Shown piece after piece: positions 11,880 to 47,493 of a stretch of DNA of 64,000 bases (position 1 is its first letter; each line of letters opens with the position of its first letter). The stretch lies in contig OY848920.1 of assembly GCA_963693285.1 (NCBI GenBank), forward strand, positions 1,242,501 to 1,306,500. Reading direction: 5' to 3'. The stretch is from Xestospongia muta (Eukaryota > Porifera > Demospongiae > Haplosclerida > Petrosiidae). Made by a program: the position numbers and the translations under genes. The notes under the pieces are model-generated. The model was not told the origin of the DNA and did no database searches. It worked only from the letters and a program-made list of their open reading frames with translations.

Positions 11880-12440
11880 TAATTTTGAGGCTACACTAAA
11901 ATAAATCTATTTTTCAAGTACAATATACAAAGTTATGGTTTACTAATAACAGACATTGTTAAAATGTTAGTATTACACTTACTACTACTACATAACTTTC
12001 TTGTAGTATATTTACTATGAAATATTTGCTTGGTGTATAAGTATAATCATTGCTTTATTACATTACGTAAAATTGTGTCATATTTTTACTAATATAGGTG
12101 AATGAGATGATTATACGTCCTACTGCTCAAGATATTTGAAAAGAATGGATGTTAGACTTGGATCAAAACAAACTAGATTAGAAACTAGAGTGTTGCAGTA
12201 TTATCTTTAACTAATTTTTAAATAATTTTTGCTACCAATAATGATATAATAAGCTTTTGTACTAACTCAATGTGGAATATTGAGTATAAATTAAATACAG
12301 CTATGGTAACAGAAGCTGTTTATATTAATGTAATTAGCATTTGTATTATAACATGAGAGCATATTAGTCAACTAATGGAGAGAAGAGTAGATGATGTGAG
12401 TTGAGAAACAAAGTGTCATGTTTCAGTGTATGTGGTTGCA
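11880..12440 (+). pseudogene. Duplicated SDR 3' flank with orphan exons 7, 3 and 4
   Basis: 11880-12055 is the usual downstream flank of the B-type genes. It then jumps back into intron 6 sequence, giving an intact terminal exon at 12098-12139 (VNEMIIRPTAQDI, stop) with no gene before it. From about 12329 a degraded exon 3 follows (GTATTATAACATGAGAGC ..., GTAGATGATG) with an exon 4 end near 12398-12420 (GAGTTGAGAAAC). Confidence 0.65.
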
Positions 12441-12689
12441 TGATATGTTAGTAATTAGTATTACATTGTTATTTAAAATACAGAGTAGTTGTTAGTTATG
12501 GGATGTGTATGTATATAATATATTAAATCTAATATAAAATGTCACTACAATGTAGTTACATACTCCCTAAATAAAAATTTATCTGATTAAAGGGGTTGTT
12601 TTCTTTTATGGGTCGTTCTAATGATGGAGTAGATTTAAAAAAAACAACTTATGATACAGTCATACTTAATACACTTAAAATATCATTTC

Positions 12690-13096
12690 GTCATTTCAAC
12701 CATTGCCTTTGTTACCATAATTTCATCAATATGATATAAGTCCAATACTGAGTTACCACAAAGCCAAAACTGGTCTAACTCAGTATAAAGCCAACTAGAA
12801 GCCAAAAAGTACTTTTTGTAGTTTATATCCTACAACTGAAACTATGAGGGAGTGTTATATACTATTTCAACTTAACTAACTGGATCAATTTCAGTTGAAA
12901 TAATATCTTCTTATAGCTTCAATTGAAGCAATGATCAATTACTATAGCAAAGTGGGTGTAAAAGCAATGTGGTTGTAGATACAACTAGTTGGCTTTATGC
13001 ATATTAAGTTACACTATAGTTGGCCTTGTAGCAACTTAGGATGGGTTTATATCATATTGGTAAAACTGTGGTAATGAAGACCTCAGTTAAAATGAC
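12690..13096. mobile_element. Foldback (MITE-like) element, about 407 bp
   Basis: The left ~75 bp and the right ~75 bp are imperfect inverted copies: GTCATTTCAACC, TTTGTTACCATAAT and CAATATGATATAA on the left correspond on the other strand to GTCATTTTAACT, TTCATTACCACAGT and CAATATGATATAA on the right. No coding capacity. A diverged relative lies at about 46822-47150. The superfamily is not recognised and no clear target duplication is seen. Confidence 0.6.
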
Positions 13097-13149
13097 AAAT
13101 GCTTTTTTCAGTGTAGAAACCACTAAGCTTTCTCTGAAGTTATGATATG

Positions 13150-13589
13150 TGTTGTTAACTGAAAATGAAGCCATTTTTGTGACTTAGTTTACGTTGCTCC
13201 ATCAATTGTAAGAGCGTAATTGGGCAGGATTTTTGTCATTTTGTGTACGTAAAGTATTATTAATAGGTCAATAAAGATCTACCATTCAAAATATTTAAAA
13301 AGAAATTGATGATCTAATAATTAAAGCAGTCACTATCACCTGGTTTTGTATATACAGAGATAAAGAGAAAGGTTATGAAGGCAGACAGTATTATGGAATC
13401 AATGAAAATTGATGACACATTTCTTAATAATGTAAGCAGTTACGTGTTTTTTTTAATTTTTTATAATTAGATGATTATTATAAAAATGCCCTTATACTTA
13501 TGTATGTGCATTGTATTTTGAGTTCTCCTCCGAAAATGGAGGTATGATGTTTGTCATTAATATATTCAATATCATATAAATTTTTATTA

Positions 13590-13620
<31 letters not shown>

Positions 13621-13684
13621 ACATATATATATATATATATAGGTGATTGGGGTAATTGCACGACCAACTGCTCAAAATATTTAA
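13150..13684 (+). pseudogene. SDR fragments: exon 6/7 remnant, then an intact-looking exon 5 and exon 7
   Basis: 13150-13290 holds a weak exon 6/7 remnant. 13330-13431 is a full-length 102-nt exon 5 in frame (SLSPGFVYTE ...) with a CAG acceptor and GTAAG donor. 13508-13540 is the end of an exon 6 (VLSSPPKME) lacking its start, and 13643-13684 is an exon 7 ending in TAA. A (TATC)n then (AT)n microsatellite (about 13588-13640) abuts the last acceptor. No upstream exons remain. Confidence 0.7.
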
Positions 13685-13873
13685 AAATGATGAACAAGCT
13701 TAGAATGAAAAGATTCAAAAGTAATTTTTTCTTTCAGTTGTATGTTCAGTTTACTTTTGTATTTTTAGTACAATCCACTCTTGTTGTACTAGTATAGAGC
13801 ATAGGAACTAGAATAGTTATTTCCACGTGCAGCATTAATTGATGAAGGAGTATAATCGACTTCACAAAAGAAA

Positions 13874-14968
13874 ATGGAGCGTTGGGCAGGTCGTGTAGCT
13901 TTGGTAACTGGAGCTAGTAGTGGTATAGGAGCAGCTACAGCTGTAGCTCTAGCACAGAAAGGAATGATAGTTATCGGAGTAGCTAGAAATAAAGACAAAA
14001 TAGAGGCAAGTGAAAAAAGAGGTGTGACTTTATTCTTATAACTTTTCAGGCTTTGTCCAGTCAGTTAAGTGGTGCTAGTGGTAAGATAGTTGCTATGAAA
14101 TGTGATTTACATAATGAAGAAGAGATAAAGAGTGTCTTTGCTGCTGCTAAAACTCAGTTTGGAGGTATTGATGTGTGTATTAATAATGCTGGGTTAGCTC
14201 ATGATGCTCCTATATTAACTGGAGAAACTCATTACTGGAGAGATATGTTAGAGGTGAAAAAAAATGTTGGATGGTATATTGACATATCTATCAATTGTCA
14301 TTTGTAGACTAATGTATTAGCACCATGTATTATAACACGAGAGTACATGGCTCAACTGAAGGAGAGAGGAATAGATGACGGACACATCTTTATTGTCAAC
14401 AGGTAGCTAGAAATGTATTGGAATATAAGGATGAGGAATTATGATTTATTTAATGGTGATAGTGTTATTGGACATAAAGTACCATCAAGAAAAGCTGTCC
14501 ATTTTTATTCTGCTACTAAATTTGCAGTTACTGCTATTGTTGAGGGTATACGTCAAGAGTTGAGAGAGATAAAGTCAAATTGTCGAGTGACTGTAAGCTT
14601 TACATCTGTGTTATATAGCTAAATAGCACATTGTTATAGTCAGTATCACCTGGTCTGGTACGTACAGAGTTTTTAGGAAGGCTTAAAAAGGCAGAAAACA
14701 TTGAGGAATCAAAGAAAGGATATGATAACCTTGTTCATAATGTAAGAAATCTAGATTAATATCATTTTGTTAGTAGTAATTATAAGTTGATGTATCTATT
14801 TTCTAGGGTAAAGTGTTATTAGCTGAAGATATAAGCAGTGCTGTGGTTTTTGTCTTGAGTGCACCGCCAAGAATGGAGGTATATATAGGTAATTTCTACC
14901 ATATTAAATAGTTCTTTTATGTGCAGGTGAATGAGATAACAATACGACCTACATCTCAAGTTCATTAA
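13874..14968 (+). CDS. SDR-F: DHRS11-like short-chain dehydrogenase, GC-AG first intron
   Basis: Exons: 13874-14005, 14050-14253, 14308-14402, 14463-14592, 14640-14741, 14807-14878, 14927-14968; 258 residues. TGASSGIG, NNAG, Ser (SVIGH, split AG|T) and YSATK are present, so the catalytic set is complete. Intron 1 begins GCAAGT instead of GT and ends CAG. Exon 3 starts Thr-Asn where others have Val-Asn. The introns differ from those of the B/C pairs, so this is an older, separate member of the array. Confidence 0.9.
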
Positions 14969-15917
14969 CCTGTTCAAGATGAATTTGAAAGTAGCCTGTT
15001 TAATGACAGCTATAAATACTTGATTAATTTCCTAACTTTAATTTTGTCTTAGAGTCGAGGTGTTTGTCAGGGCTTCATTGAGTCTTATATTAACTTACAA
15101 CCAACAATGTGGGATATTTGTATAGAACCTTGTATAACAGTGTGTTATTGTAAAGTAAATGTCAGTGGCTTAGCAAGGACAGAATTGTTCACAAAAGAGA
15201 GAATGACTGCCTATTTGATTATAAAGGAAGTGAAGGGATAAACCAAAAGAAATGTACATTTTGTAAGAGCATGATGACACACATGACACTATATAGAATT
15301 TAAGAAAATTCATCATTTAAATATGCTATTTGATAATAGTAGTAACATGTTGCTTTGGGGTATTTTAAATATATAATAATAGCCTTTTTATATTTTAGTA
15401 ATAGTCAGTACTAGTCCTTCTTATTTATAATTTCCAGTAAATTACTTTTGTATGTTCATGAACATAATTATAGATCAGTGGCATAATAAATCATCTATGA
15501 CACAAATATTTATAGCCATATCATTTTATTTAAAACACACAACTCAGCACTGACCTTCAGATTTCTTTGGATCAAGTCACATAATGCAGTGAATGTCACC
15601 TGTCAAATTAAAGGAAGGTAATGTATGGGTGCACTCCTCTTCAGCGTTATCTAGTCAATCTTTAAAGTCTACTTTCCACTTTCTTGTTCAAATAATGGCT
15701 CCTCAATTTTTAAACATCTTCCTCTACTCTTTCACAAATGATAGTTATAATAATTAAGATGGGTCTCTTTAGACTCTTAAGTTTAGCTTACAGTTTATTC
15801 TCTGAAGTATAGTATGTTAAAGGAATAATCACAGTATTCTATGACATCAAAATTAAGCAACCTATGAATTTAATTAGACAGCCATAATTATTAAGTGTGT
15901 GATCTTTAATTTAAAAA
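14969..15917. other. Intergenic spacer between SDR-F and SDR-G
   Basis: No reading frame, RNA gene or SDR exon remnant recognised. AT-rich, with the presumed 3' flank of SDR-F and 5' flank of SDR-G. Confidence 0.5.
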
Positions 15918-16934
15918 ATGGAGCGTTGGGGAGGTCGTGTAGCTTTGGTAACAGGAGCTAGTAGTGGTATAGGAGCATCTATAACTGTAGCACTAGCACA
16001 GAAAGGAATGATAGTGATTGGAGTAGCTAGAAATATAGACAAAGTAGAGGTCAGTCAATGATGGAGGTGTGGCTATATTTTAGCTATATAGCTTTTATAG
16101 GCTTTATCCAGTCAGTTAAGTGGTGCTAGTGGTAAGATAGTTGCTATGAAATGTGATTTACATAATGAAGAAGAGATAAAGAGTGTCTTTGCTGCTGCTA
16201 AAACTCAGTTTGGCGGTATTGATGTGTGTATTAATAATGCTGGATTAGCTCATAATGCTCCTCTGTTAACTGGAGAAACCCATTACTGGAGAGATATGTT
16301 AGAAGTGAGACATTATATGATATATATTTATATGCACACGCATATATATATGCAACTTTAGTTTTTATTTGATATTACTTGAGTTTTTGGAAACATTTCA
16401 GAGATGTTTTATAAGTAGCTTGGGAAGTTTATTAGTGTTGATAATTCTTGAACATTTATAAAACCTCTTGGACTACTTATCATAATTATTATGATAATAA
16501 TATAATAATAAAAATATTAATGAAACCAAATGGTTAGTTCGCTGAAGATTTAACCACAATATAATAGGTCAATGTATTAGCACCATGTGTTATAACACGA
16601 GAGTATATGACTCAATTGAAAGAGAGAGGAGTAGATAATGGACACATCTTTATGGTTAACAGGTAGGCTAACAATTTTGTTAAATGAGTTTATTAGGTAA
16701 ATTTTCTTTATAGCACAGCTGGTCATTACTTTACTAAGTCTAGTTTATTCCAATTTTATACGGGTACAAAATTTGCGGTCACTGCTATTGTCGAGGGGAT
16801 TCGTCAGGAATTAAGAGAGATGAAATCAAACTGTCGTATAACAGTATGTTTTATGACCCAATCAGAACTTTTGATTTGTAATGTTAATCAAATAAACAAT
16901 AATGCAGACACCTTATTAACATGCCAGGAATGGA

Positions 16935-16970
<36 letters not shown>

Positions 16971-17901
16971 GTAGAAAACAATATAGAGATTTTTAGGTTT
17001 TAAGTTGCATTATTGCATTAGTATTTTTATAATAAGCAATATTACTATATATATTATACTCTATTAATAATATTAAATATTATTGACTATAATATTAACA
17101 TGTGTACCTTTACACCTTTTAGTCAGTATCTCCTGGTCTTGTAAATACAAAGTTTTTTGGAAGTATGATGAAGTGCGATGATGAAAAAGGAAAACAATAT
17201 GTGTTTGATAAATTGGATCATCATGTAAGATTGAATACTTATCTCTTACCTTTATCATATAAGCTACATGTAGTTAAATGTTTGATATGTAATTACAGAT
17301 TGTTCTAATATACTTATAAAGATGGTTTTATAGATAATGTTCTGCCATAATTATTGATTTTTAATTTTCTAGTATTACTTAATTGATAATAACATTTAAT
17401 AATAAAGTATAACAATGTTTTAATTAAGATGCAATTTTTTATAGAGTTTTGTACTTGAATCTGAAGATATTGCAGCTGCTATTGTGTTTGCTCTTAGTGC
17501 TCCAGCAAGAATGGAAGTTAGTAATAATTAATAATATAACTGTAATATAAATATGTATAACCACTATACGAGATTCTTAGGTTTAATATGCTCATCTTTG
17601 AAGCTATATTTTATCTGTTCCCACACATATTAATTAAATTTTTAAGTTTGTGTACATATACTTTTAAAATAGACTGTGCCATAATGTTTATATATACGAT
17701 AACATATAGATAAAATTTACTTGTAAGATAACATTTTAGATAGCATTTACATGTAAGGATAATATTTAAAGAACTGATAAATAGTAATAAATAAACCATT
17801 ACAATGATGTTATTAATATCAGACATGATTCAATGGTTATATTCTCTTACATATATCGTTAGGTTGATGACATTATCGTTCGACCAACAAGTGAAGTATA
17901 A
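15918..17901 (+). CDS. SDR-G: most divergent DHRS11-like short-chain dehydrogenase of the array
   Basis: Exons: 15918-16049, 16101-16304, 16568-16662, 16714-16843, 17123-17224, 17445-17516, 17863-17901; 257 residues. TGASSGIG, NNAG, Ser (STAGH, split AG|C), Tyr and Lys (YTGTK) are present. The N-terminal half is close to SDR-B/F, but exons 4-7 diverge strongly (HYFTKSSLFQFY; SPGLVNTKFFGSMMK; VDDIIVRPTSEV), the region that shapes the substrate pocket. Introns are longer (51-346 nt); intron 4 contains an (AT)n run at about 16939-16968. Last member before the strand switches. Confidence 0.9.
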
Positions 17902-18402
17902 AGTGAACTCAGCAACAGTCATATTAATCATATCATTAACATTGATACTTTTAGTCAGTCATTTGTATCAAGAAAACAACACTTGACAAGATATAGGAAA
18001 AATAACCAATTGAGCAACCACAAACATATTCGTTCATACACAGGGTTCATCATGTAATATAATTTTGTACTTCTTGGCTCCACATTTTGTAACCATGATA
18101 TCCACTGATCCAGGTCATAATTAATATTCCCTGACATATGTACATGTAGATCAATTCAAATAGCAATTGTAAGGTTGCTATTGCTGTATGACTATGATCC
18201 AAGAATAGCCAGCAACCAACAAAGATAATATAATTTTGTTGTTGAACGAAGTGCAGATAACAAGTGTACGTGATGCATACATATTGTTCTCTGAATCGGA
18301 GAAAGCATCATTAATTAATTATAGATTTAATTTTTTTACATGTCACATATTAATAAAACAAAAGTAATCATATTATAACAATCAACACATAAAGTTAGTA
18401 TG

Positions 18403-25118
<6,716 letters not shown>

Positions 25119-25283
25119 GTTGACTTTCACACTACAGAGATGGTGAGTAATCTGTGAAGATCTTTTTGAACGTGGAAAGGAAAAGAATTTATAACCTAAC
25201 AGCTCACCCACATACGGCAGTTCGACACACCCATTTAGGGTAAAGTCCCCTATACACAATAAATCAATTTTTAGTAAGCCAAG
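25119..25283. promoter_or_regulatory. Candidate bidirectional promoter between iRhom and the MAP3K
   Basis: Only 165 bp separate the two start codons, which face away from each other. The interval must hold both 5' untranslated regions and core promoters, unless either gene has an upstream noncoding exon. No TATA box is evident on either strand. Divergent orientation and spacing are seen; shared regulation is inferred. Confidence 0.55.
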
Positions 25284-41035
<15,752 letters not shown>

Positions 41036-42356
41036 TGGCATCACCATTGTCAATTAATTACCAATTGTTTTCTAATTATTGATTTCATATGCAAAAACAT
41101 TTCGTTTTATGTAATCATCTTCTTTAAGGTTTTCTTGACATTTTCCAACTATTTTTAACATTAATCAATAGAAAGTAAAATATATAATAGTTTTCTTCAT
41201 TCTATTTAATAATAACCAATTACTACATTTGTGGGTGTGTCATAACAATTAAAACACGTGTAAATCTGACCTACAGCTGTAATTTTGTATAAGATTTGTC
41301 GTATATTTTTCTATGGAATTGTTCATTATTACCTTAACAATGTTTCAAGAGAACGTTTTTAATTTCTACAATGTAATTGATTATCAGCAGCTAGCTCAAT
41401 TGTAACATCCAGCTGTCACTCCATCTGGCAGTGAGGTGTGTTGAAAAGATACCTTTAGTTAATTTGATATTGCGTGGTTCAGTATGTACTTTGTTGCAAA
41501 GTATTAATGATTAATGCTCACAAAATGCCCTGACAATGCATGTGGGAAGAAAACTAAATTGATCTTTGCCCAGTGGTGCACACATATATGTTCACATGCA
41601 CATGCTATTTTATATTCAAATGTTTGCCAATTTTGAAATTATTAAAAAAGTGGTATTTTCTTTATAGGTGAAACATATTTCATTAGTTCTATAAGAAACA
41701 AAATTGGAAATGAAATATAAAGTAATTCAGTCATATTTTTTATGTGTTGTATTGTCATATTTAATATATAAATTATAACCTAATTAATGTATAATATTAT
41801 CTATCTATCTATCTATATATATGCATTTAACATTTGATGTATAAAATGTAATGTAATTAATATATATATATAATTAATATTTAATGTATAAAATATAGTA
41901 TAACTGTTCCTTCATTAATCCATTTCCTGTTGATCAATATATATCTATATCCTTGTCTTTTCGTTATTGATTTCTTTTCTATAATACTGTAGGGACTAAT
42001 AACTCTATGAACGATTGTTTGAAATATCAGTATATCAGTACTAATGAACATAACAGAAACCAAGAGTGTACCTGATAAAGTTTTGTAGCCAAAACGTTTC
42101 ACTTGATGTATTCGACATTGTGATGGTGGGAGGCTATCGTATGTGAACCATATTAGAAGTAGTCAAGGTATGAAACAATATATTGTATTTGAAGTAGGTT
42201 TGTTGGCGGTATGTTATCTGCACAATTTATGATAATTGTGTAATTTAAAAGTCTAGCTCCAAACTTGTTAAGGGTCTAAACTGATTCACCGATCACAACA
42301 TTGTATGGACTAAACGTAATAGTATAATACAAGATTAACATAACTACAAAGACTTT

Positions 42357-42537
42357 TTCACGAAACACCTTATTGTTCTATTTACAAATACACCTCATTT
42401 AGTGGTTGTATATAAGGAAGATCATAGCCCTTAGTATTAATATAATTGTTTATATTTTATTGTTGGCTGAAAGTTTTCCTTATGCATTCACTAGATGAGG
42501 TGTACTAGTAGACAGTACAATAAAGTGTTTTGTGTAA
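42357..42537. mobile_element. 180-bp foldback element
   Basis: Left arm (CGAAACACCTTATTGT..., ACACCTCATTTAGTG) at 42357-42405 is an imperfect inverted copy of the right arm at 42489-42537 (CACTAGATGAGGTGT ... ACAATAAAGTGTTTTGTG). Arms are about 48 bp with an ~83-bp loop. MITE-like, without a coding frame or clear target duplication. Confidence 0.6.
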
Positions 42538-43188
42538 ATTGTATGTTAACATATTGTGAGTTCTATAACAGGATATGGTTATTGTTAACCAATAAGGTTT
42601 TAATAATTACATAAATAATTGTCTTAATTTTGTTTAAAATAATAGTCATATTTTTTTATCTAATACTTTTTTAATACATAATTATTTTAATAACACAAGG
42701 AAAGTTATAACATGCACATGTAATTGGCAAAGAAGTGGCTGTACCATAACAATGCCTTATCAGTTATTAAAGTATCACAAATATGTGGTAGCTAAGTTCC
42801 AGTTCTTTTATAACGTAATATAGTGTTTGGTAAACATATCCTTTATAACTAGGAAGGTTTTATAACTAAATATGTCTTTTATATCAATAAAACCCCTTAA
42901 ATGGTCCGCTAGTCTGTAACATAAACAACAAGCGGATCTACTCATTGATTGAAGTATTTAATATTTATAAATTTATGGAAAAGTGTTTACTTATAACATT
43001 AGAGTGATGAAGCGAATAATTGACGTGGAATGAAATGAATGTCTATGGTTCAAATAGCTCATTGTAAAATTAGATTGGTTAATCTAGTCCATGGACAGGT
43101 TCTAGCACAACTTGAATATTATCATAGATGCTATGATAATGTGCTAGCTAGAAACAACCTTTGTTACTTATGTTATTCATCAAGTTGT

Positions 43189-43220
43189 CTTGCAGTGGTA
43201 GTAATAATTGCCACTGCAAG
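43189..43220. other. Strong hairpin
   Basis: CTTGCAGTGGTA pairs with TGCCACTGCAAG across an 8-base AT-rich loop (11 of 12 pairs). A second near-palindrome (CTAGCACA ... TATCATAG ATG CTATGATA ... TGTGCTAG) lies just before it at about 43100-43148. The sequence fits a transposon remnant or a structured RNA; nothing decides between them. Confidence 0.5.
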
Positions 43221-43684
43221 AAAACTTGCTGAATACAATACAAGTCTAATAACATTATGATGTCTACTATAATTTTAGGAGGGTTCATGAAGGTTAGTAC
43301 TTTCATGTATCTTTAGTATTAACAGACACCCCCACAATAATTAAATTTGTATATAAAGGGTTAATTATTAAGCTAGTGAAGGTCAAATTATATTACCTTC
43401 ATAATTCATTGATTAAAATATACAACACTACATTAAATACTACATGTATTATTTGCATAATTTGTTGTTTTCATGAATTTATTTATTAAAATTTAAATGA
43501 CAAGATACTTTATAATAAAAATAATCTCATGATTAAAATGAAGCTGACTAGCTAGCAACTTATAAAAACTTGAATTATTGGCCTGTTTGTTAAAAAAGAC
43601 ATAAAAGCAACCTTAAATTTGTTAAAAATATGAAAAATGTTCTCAGTATAATTTTGTGCCAGTCCATTACTTAAAGCTGACTGC

Positions 43685-44447
43685 TCAACGATAAAGACCT
43701 AAAAGGGTTAAACACAGTGATGTCATATGTTTATTAACACTTTTAATTAACTTACATTTTTGGCAGAATGCATAGAAAGCGTCATAGATACCTAATGAAA
43801 TGACATCAGTGATTATAATGAACATATATCAATCTATTAGTATTTAATAATAAAGAACATACCATATCGACGAGGCACGCAATAGCAATTAAAACAGACC
43901 CTGTAAATTTTTTTCAGTTTATCATAACCTATGTGATAAACCTTACTGAAATTATTAAAGCTAATGAACATAACTCACATCTATAACACAAAGCAACAGT
44001 AGACAACCCTATGAAAATCATATAGTAATAATAGTCTCAATATTATATGACATACCATATGTACTTGGTTTGCTACAGATACAATACAGGCATGAGGTTA
44101 CCTTATGGAACTGTATATTGACATCTATAGGAGAACAAATATAAGGATAATATTTCTTTGTGCTAAAATACTGAATGATATTACATTTTATATACTTTAT
44201 TTACTACAACAAAGAGAAATCATGTCATAATTTAGTATGTACCTTTATCTTCTTTCTTTGTGAGCGGAACTTCTTTGTTTTCCAACATTGTTTCAAATTC
44301 TTGATCATCAGGAGAATTGTTTATTCTTACGTCTTCTTCTAAAATGGACAAGAAAGTAATAGGACCCTAACTCTAATGTTTTATACCAAAGCCTGTTTCA
44401 CAATAAGCAAGGCAGAACAGTGCTACAAAGACCAGCATAAACTTCAT
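43685..44447 (-). CDS. CRP1: secreted Cys-rich two-module protein, most divergent member
   Basis: Family not recognised. Seven exons (5' to 3'): 44387-44447, 44243-44338, 44056-44124, 43979-44008, 43863-43928, 43756-43791, 43685-43698; 123 residues. Every intron is phase 1. Exon 1 is a signal peptide (MKFMLVFVALFCLAYC). Exon 2 is an acidic Cys-free pro-region. Exons 3+4 carry CLYCIC ... CYRC and exons 5+6(+7) carry CFNCYC ... CQKC, two copies of one module. Ten Cys lie downstream of the signal. C-terminus CLYR. Probably an extracellular disulfide-rich peptide; role unknown. Its promoter differs from the other six (TATATAAA in unrelated surroundings). Confidence 0.85.
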
Positions 44448-46582
44448 CTTAACTTCAGTTTTGTGTTGAATGTTATTAAAAGGAAATTATTGGATGTCCT
44501 CTATAACTACACTAACTTTGCCGAAACAAGTCAGTCTTTTTATATATGAAAGACTGTTTATAGAATGTTATGTAGATGTCATAAACAATAAACAGAAGAG
44601 CTTGTTTGAACTGATGATATTTGAACATTCTTTATTTAGTTTATTTGAAAGGAAATGTTAATTCTATTAGACATGTTAGAACATAGCTTAAGTACAGCAC
44701 ATGTCTTGAGAAACAACATTATATATTACACAATATAATTATAGACTTATGTCATATCTGGTATGTTGATATCCTCCAAACCTGGTGAGAAGACTGTTAA
44801 AACATTATCTTGTATGGTACTTGTATTGGGAACTTTTGAGCTTATTACATTATTAACTAGATATTATTAAACAGAAGAGCTTGTATGAACTGATGTTGTT
44901 GGTAATATTCTTTATTCAGTTTAATTGAAAGGAAAGGAACAATTAATTCTATTAGACATGTCAGTGGATGGCTTAAGCCTGGCACATGTCTTGACAAATA
45001 ACATTATATATCTTACAGTATAATTATATAATAGACTTATGCCATATTTGTCTTGTTGATACCCTTCAAACCTGGCCAGAAGACTTTTAAAACAATATCT
45101 AGTATGGTTTGATGGGGAATATTTTAAACTAAATACATTATATGACTAGACTAATTACTGTTTGTAGTCAATACATTAATATTACAGCACTGGATAATTT
45201 AATTATCATCTAGTGGTATGGCTGTAGATCAATTTAATTTCAATTATTAACATATGAAATGATCTTGGCAATAAAATATAACATCCATAAACTATCTAGC
45301 TCTTTCTAATACTTTTTAAAGACTGAGAATAAGAACATAAATAGAGTCTGTGTGTTTTAAATAACGATTAACATTACCTGAACAATAATTTGTTATCAAT
45401 AAACATTGCAAATGATTTCAGTAAATAAAACTGTTCTGATTTTAGGAGTATATATCTTTAAATAATTCACTGTTATTGCATAGTAATGTCATATTATACT
45501 ATCTCAGTGTTCTGTATAGTAAATGTATTGAACTTGGCTAGCTATCTTTCTTTTCATAATTAAACCAGTTACCTTACACCATATCACTCTGTTATAAATT
45601 GATATATGCTCTATTGTATTCGCTGAGGAAGTTTCATAATTAAGATAAGACTTGACATAACTATTTTAAATGTGTGTTTCCCTTTTTGGACTCTTCCTAT
45701 CAGGAATTTTATTATAATAAAGTGTTGAATCCTTTGTTATAACAATTGTATATTATAAGTAAGGCTTCTGTAGGCAATCAATAAATTGTGTTAATACTTG
45801 CATAACCATAACTGTACTTGTGAAAATGTAATGATCCTGGACTTGTTGTTTACATTTCTTCAAACTAAGTCTGAAGCTTAAGAAATGTTTGATTAGTATC
45901 ATCGGGGACTTGTTAAACTCAATTATTTGTATGTCTTGTCTATAGTAAACAGGATGCATCTTAGTTATAATGATGTTTTGTCAAATCAGGCGTTAAAAGG
46001 GCACTTACATTGCTGACACAAATGGCCATCAGGAATTTAATTACTCTCTATTATTGATGCAGCAATATTTCTGACTAAACAACACATGTTAGGGTTGAGT
46101 TAGACTTTATCCACCTAACTTGGTTGCATGTTATCTCACATTTTGTATGTTTTTGGTGATAATCATTCCTCCTAGCTCTTTGCTATTATTTTCTTCATTA
46201 TGTTCTTACATTAGCTATAAAAGACATATTCTGTTGTTTCTTAATTTTTTGCTGAAGGTAGGGAATATTTGCATAAGTCCTCTTTAATAATATGTGAGAA
46301 TTCATAGTAGAATACAAATTAGAAATGTCATATAAAGCAAACGTAGTCAAAATGGCTTTCACTTTATATTGGATTTCTAATTTACTACTATCTTGAACAG
46401 CTAGCACTTCAGGTTTTACATATTTTAAGCATAGGTGCAACACATATTAAATGGTACAAACCACTTCTCTCTAGTTTCTTTCCAGCCTTAGATATAATAA
46501 TGACTCAAGAATCAACACTCAAATTGGACAGACTCTTAAATTATTTAGAGTATATACAATTTATTGAAAATTATATCCTTGT

Positions 46583-46720
46583 AACAGTGCTAAAGAGTCA
46601 GAAGGAATTTCATATTGAAATCACAGTCTTTGAATATTAATGGAATTCTCACAAATGTCCACATAATCACACTGGATACAGACTAAAGAAGAGTGTTGCT
46701 AATTGATTATACTTTTTACA
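46583..46720 (-). pseudogene. CRP exon 1 and promoter fragment
   Basis: 46583-46616 matches, with deletions, the 5' part of CRP exon 1 in reverse (GAAGGAATTTCATATTGAAA is shared with the live genes). It is followed by the usual upstream flank (CACAGTCTTTGAAT, ATCACACTGGATACAGACTA). No later exons are present. Confidence 0.65.
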
Positions 46721-46821
46721 AGTTGTTTATAGTATCAATTTATTGACATGTAGAAGCTTATATATATTCAATTGTTAATAAAAAAATGACATCTTTCCTT
46801 TTTGCACTTAAAAAAGCATTT

Positions 46822-47150
46822 CATTATTTCAACCAATGTCTTTGTTATCATAGTTTCATCTATACAATGTAAAACTAGTACAAAGTTACCACAAAGTTTA
46901 ACTCGACATATTTAAAACTAACTAGAAACAAAAAAATAATCTCTGCTTATGACTACATTAGAAGCCATGGGTAGACAAAATGTCTACAGAACTTACGTAG
47001 TTATTAGTTAAGTTTAAAATAGTATCCATCTCTTGCTCAAGGTTTCAATTATTAGGCAAACTACAAATATTACTTTTTGATTTTGACTTCTCGCTTTATA
47101 TATACTGAGTTAGAGTAATTGTGCCTTGTGGTAACTGATTAGTTGATTTA
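46822..47150. mobile_element. Foldback element, diverged relative of 12690-13096
   Basis: The left end shares TATTTCAACCAATG, CTTTGTTATCATAG and GTTACCACAAAG with the left arm at 12690, and the right end (GCCTTGTGGTAACT) is the inverted form. This shows the element is dispersed between otherwise unrelated regions. Confidence 0.55.
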
Positions 47151-47493
47151 TTTCAACACAAGTTAAAACAGTATCAGGCAAACAACTATAACTGATAAGC
47201 TCTTGACAATATTTGGAATTTTAACTTTAATTTACTTTAATCATAATAAACAAAAGATTTTTGTTTATGAATTGCCTTCAGTGTACTGTAGACATATGTG
47301 ACTGATGTTACATTTGATTAGTGTAATTTTTATCATCAATGAAATGAAGAAAAATACGAAAATAAGAAACAAATTAACAAAAAAATACCAATACTACATT
47401 TGGCCTAACTAACCAATATAAAAAAGCCTAAAACATTTGAGAGAGTTATTACTTGATATGTTGTTCCAATCCATGAATCAAAGCATGTGGTTA

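Larger units (their letters stand above)
41036..43684. other. Intergenic region with foldback elements
   Basis: No gene recognised. Contains a short (TATC)n at about 41798-41815, a foldback at 42357-42537 and hairpins at about 43105-43150 and 43189-43220. A reverse-strand 73-codon frame (41881-42102) has no support. Confidence 0.55.
44448..47493. other. Spacer between CRP1 and CRP2
   Basis: Contains a ~245-bp tandem duplication (about 44586-44830 and 44870-45115, sharing AAACAGAAGAGCTTGT, CTATTAGACATGT and CCAAACCTGG), a fragment of a CRP exon 1 and promoter at about 46583-46720, and a foldback relative at about 46822-47150. Several frames of 60-80 codons have no support. Confidence 0.6.
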
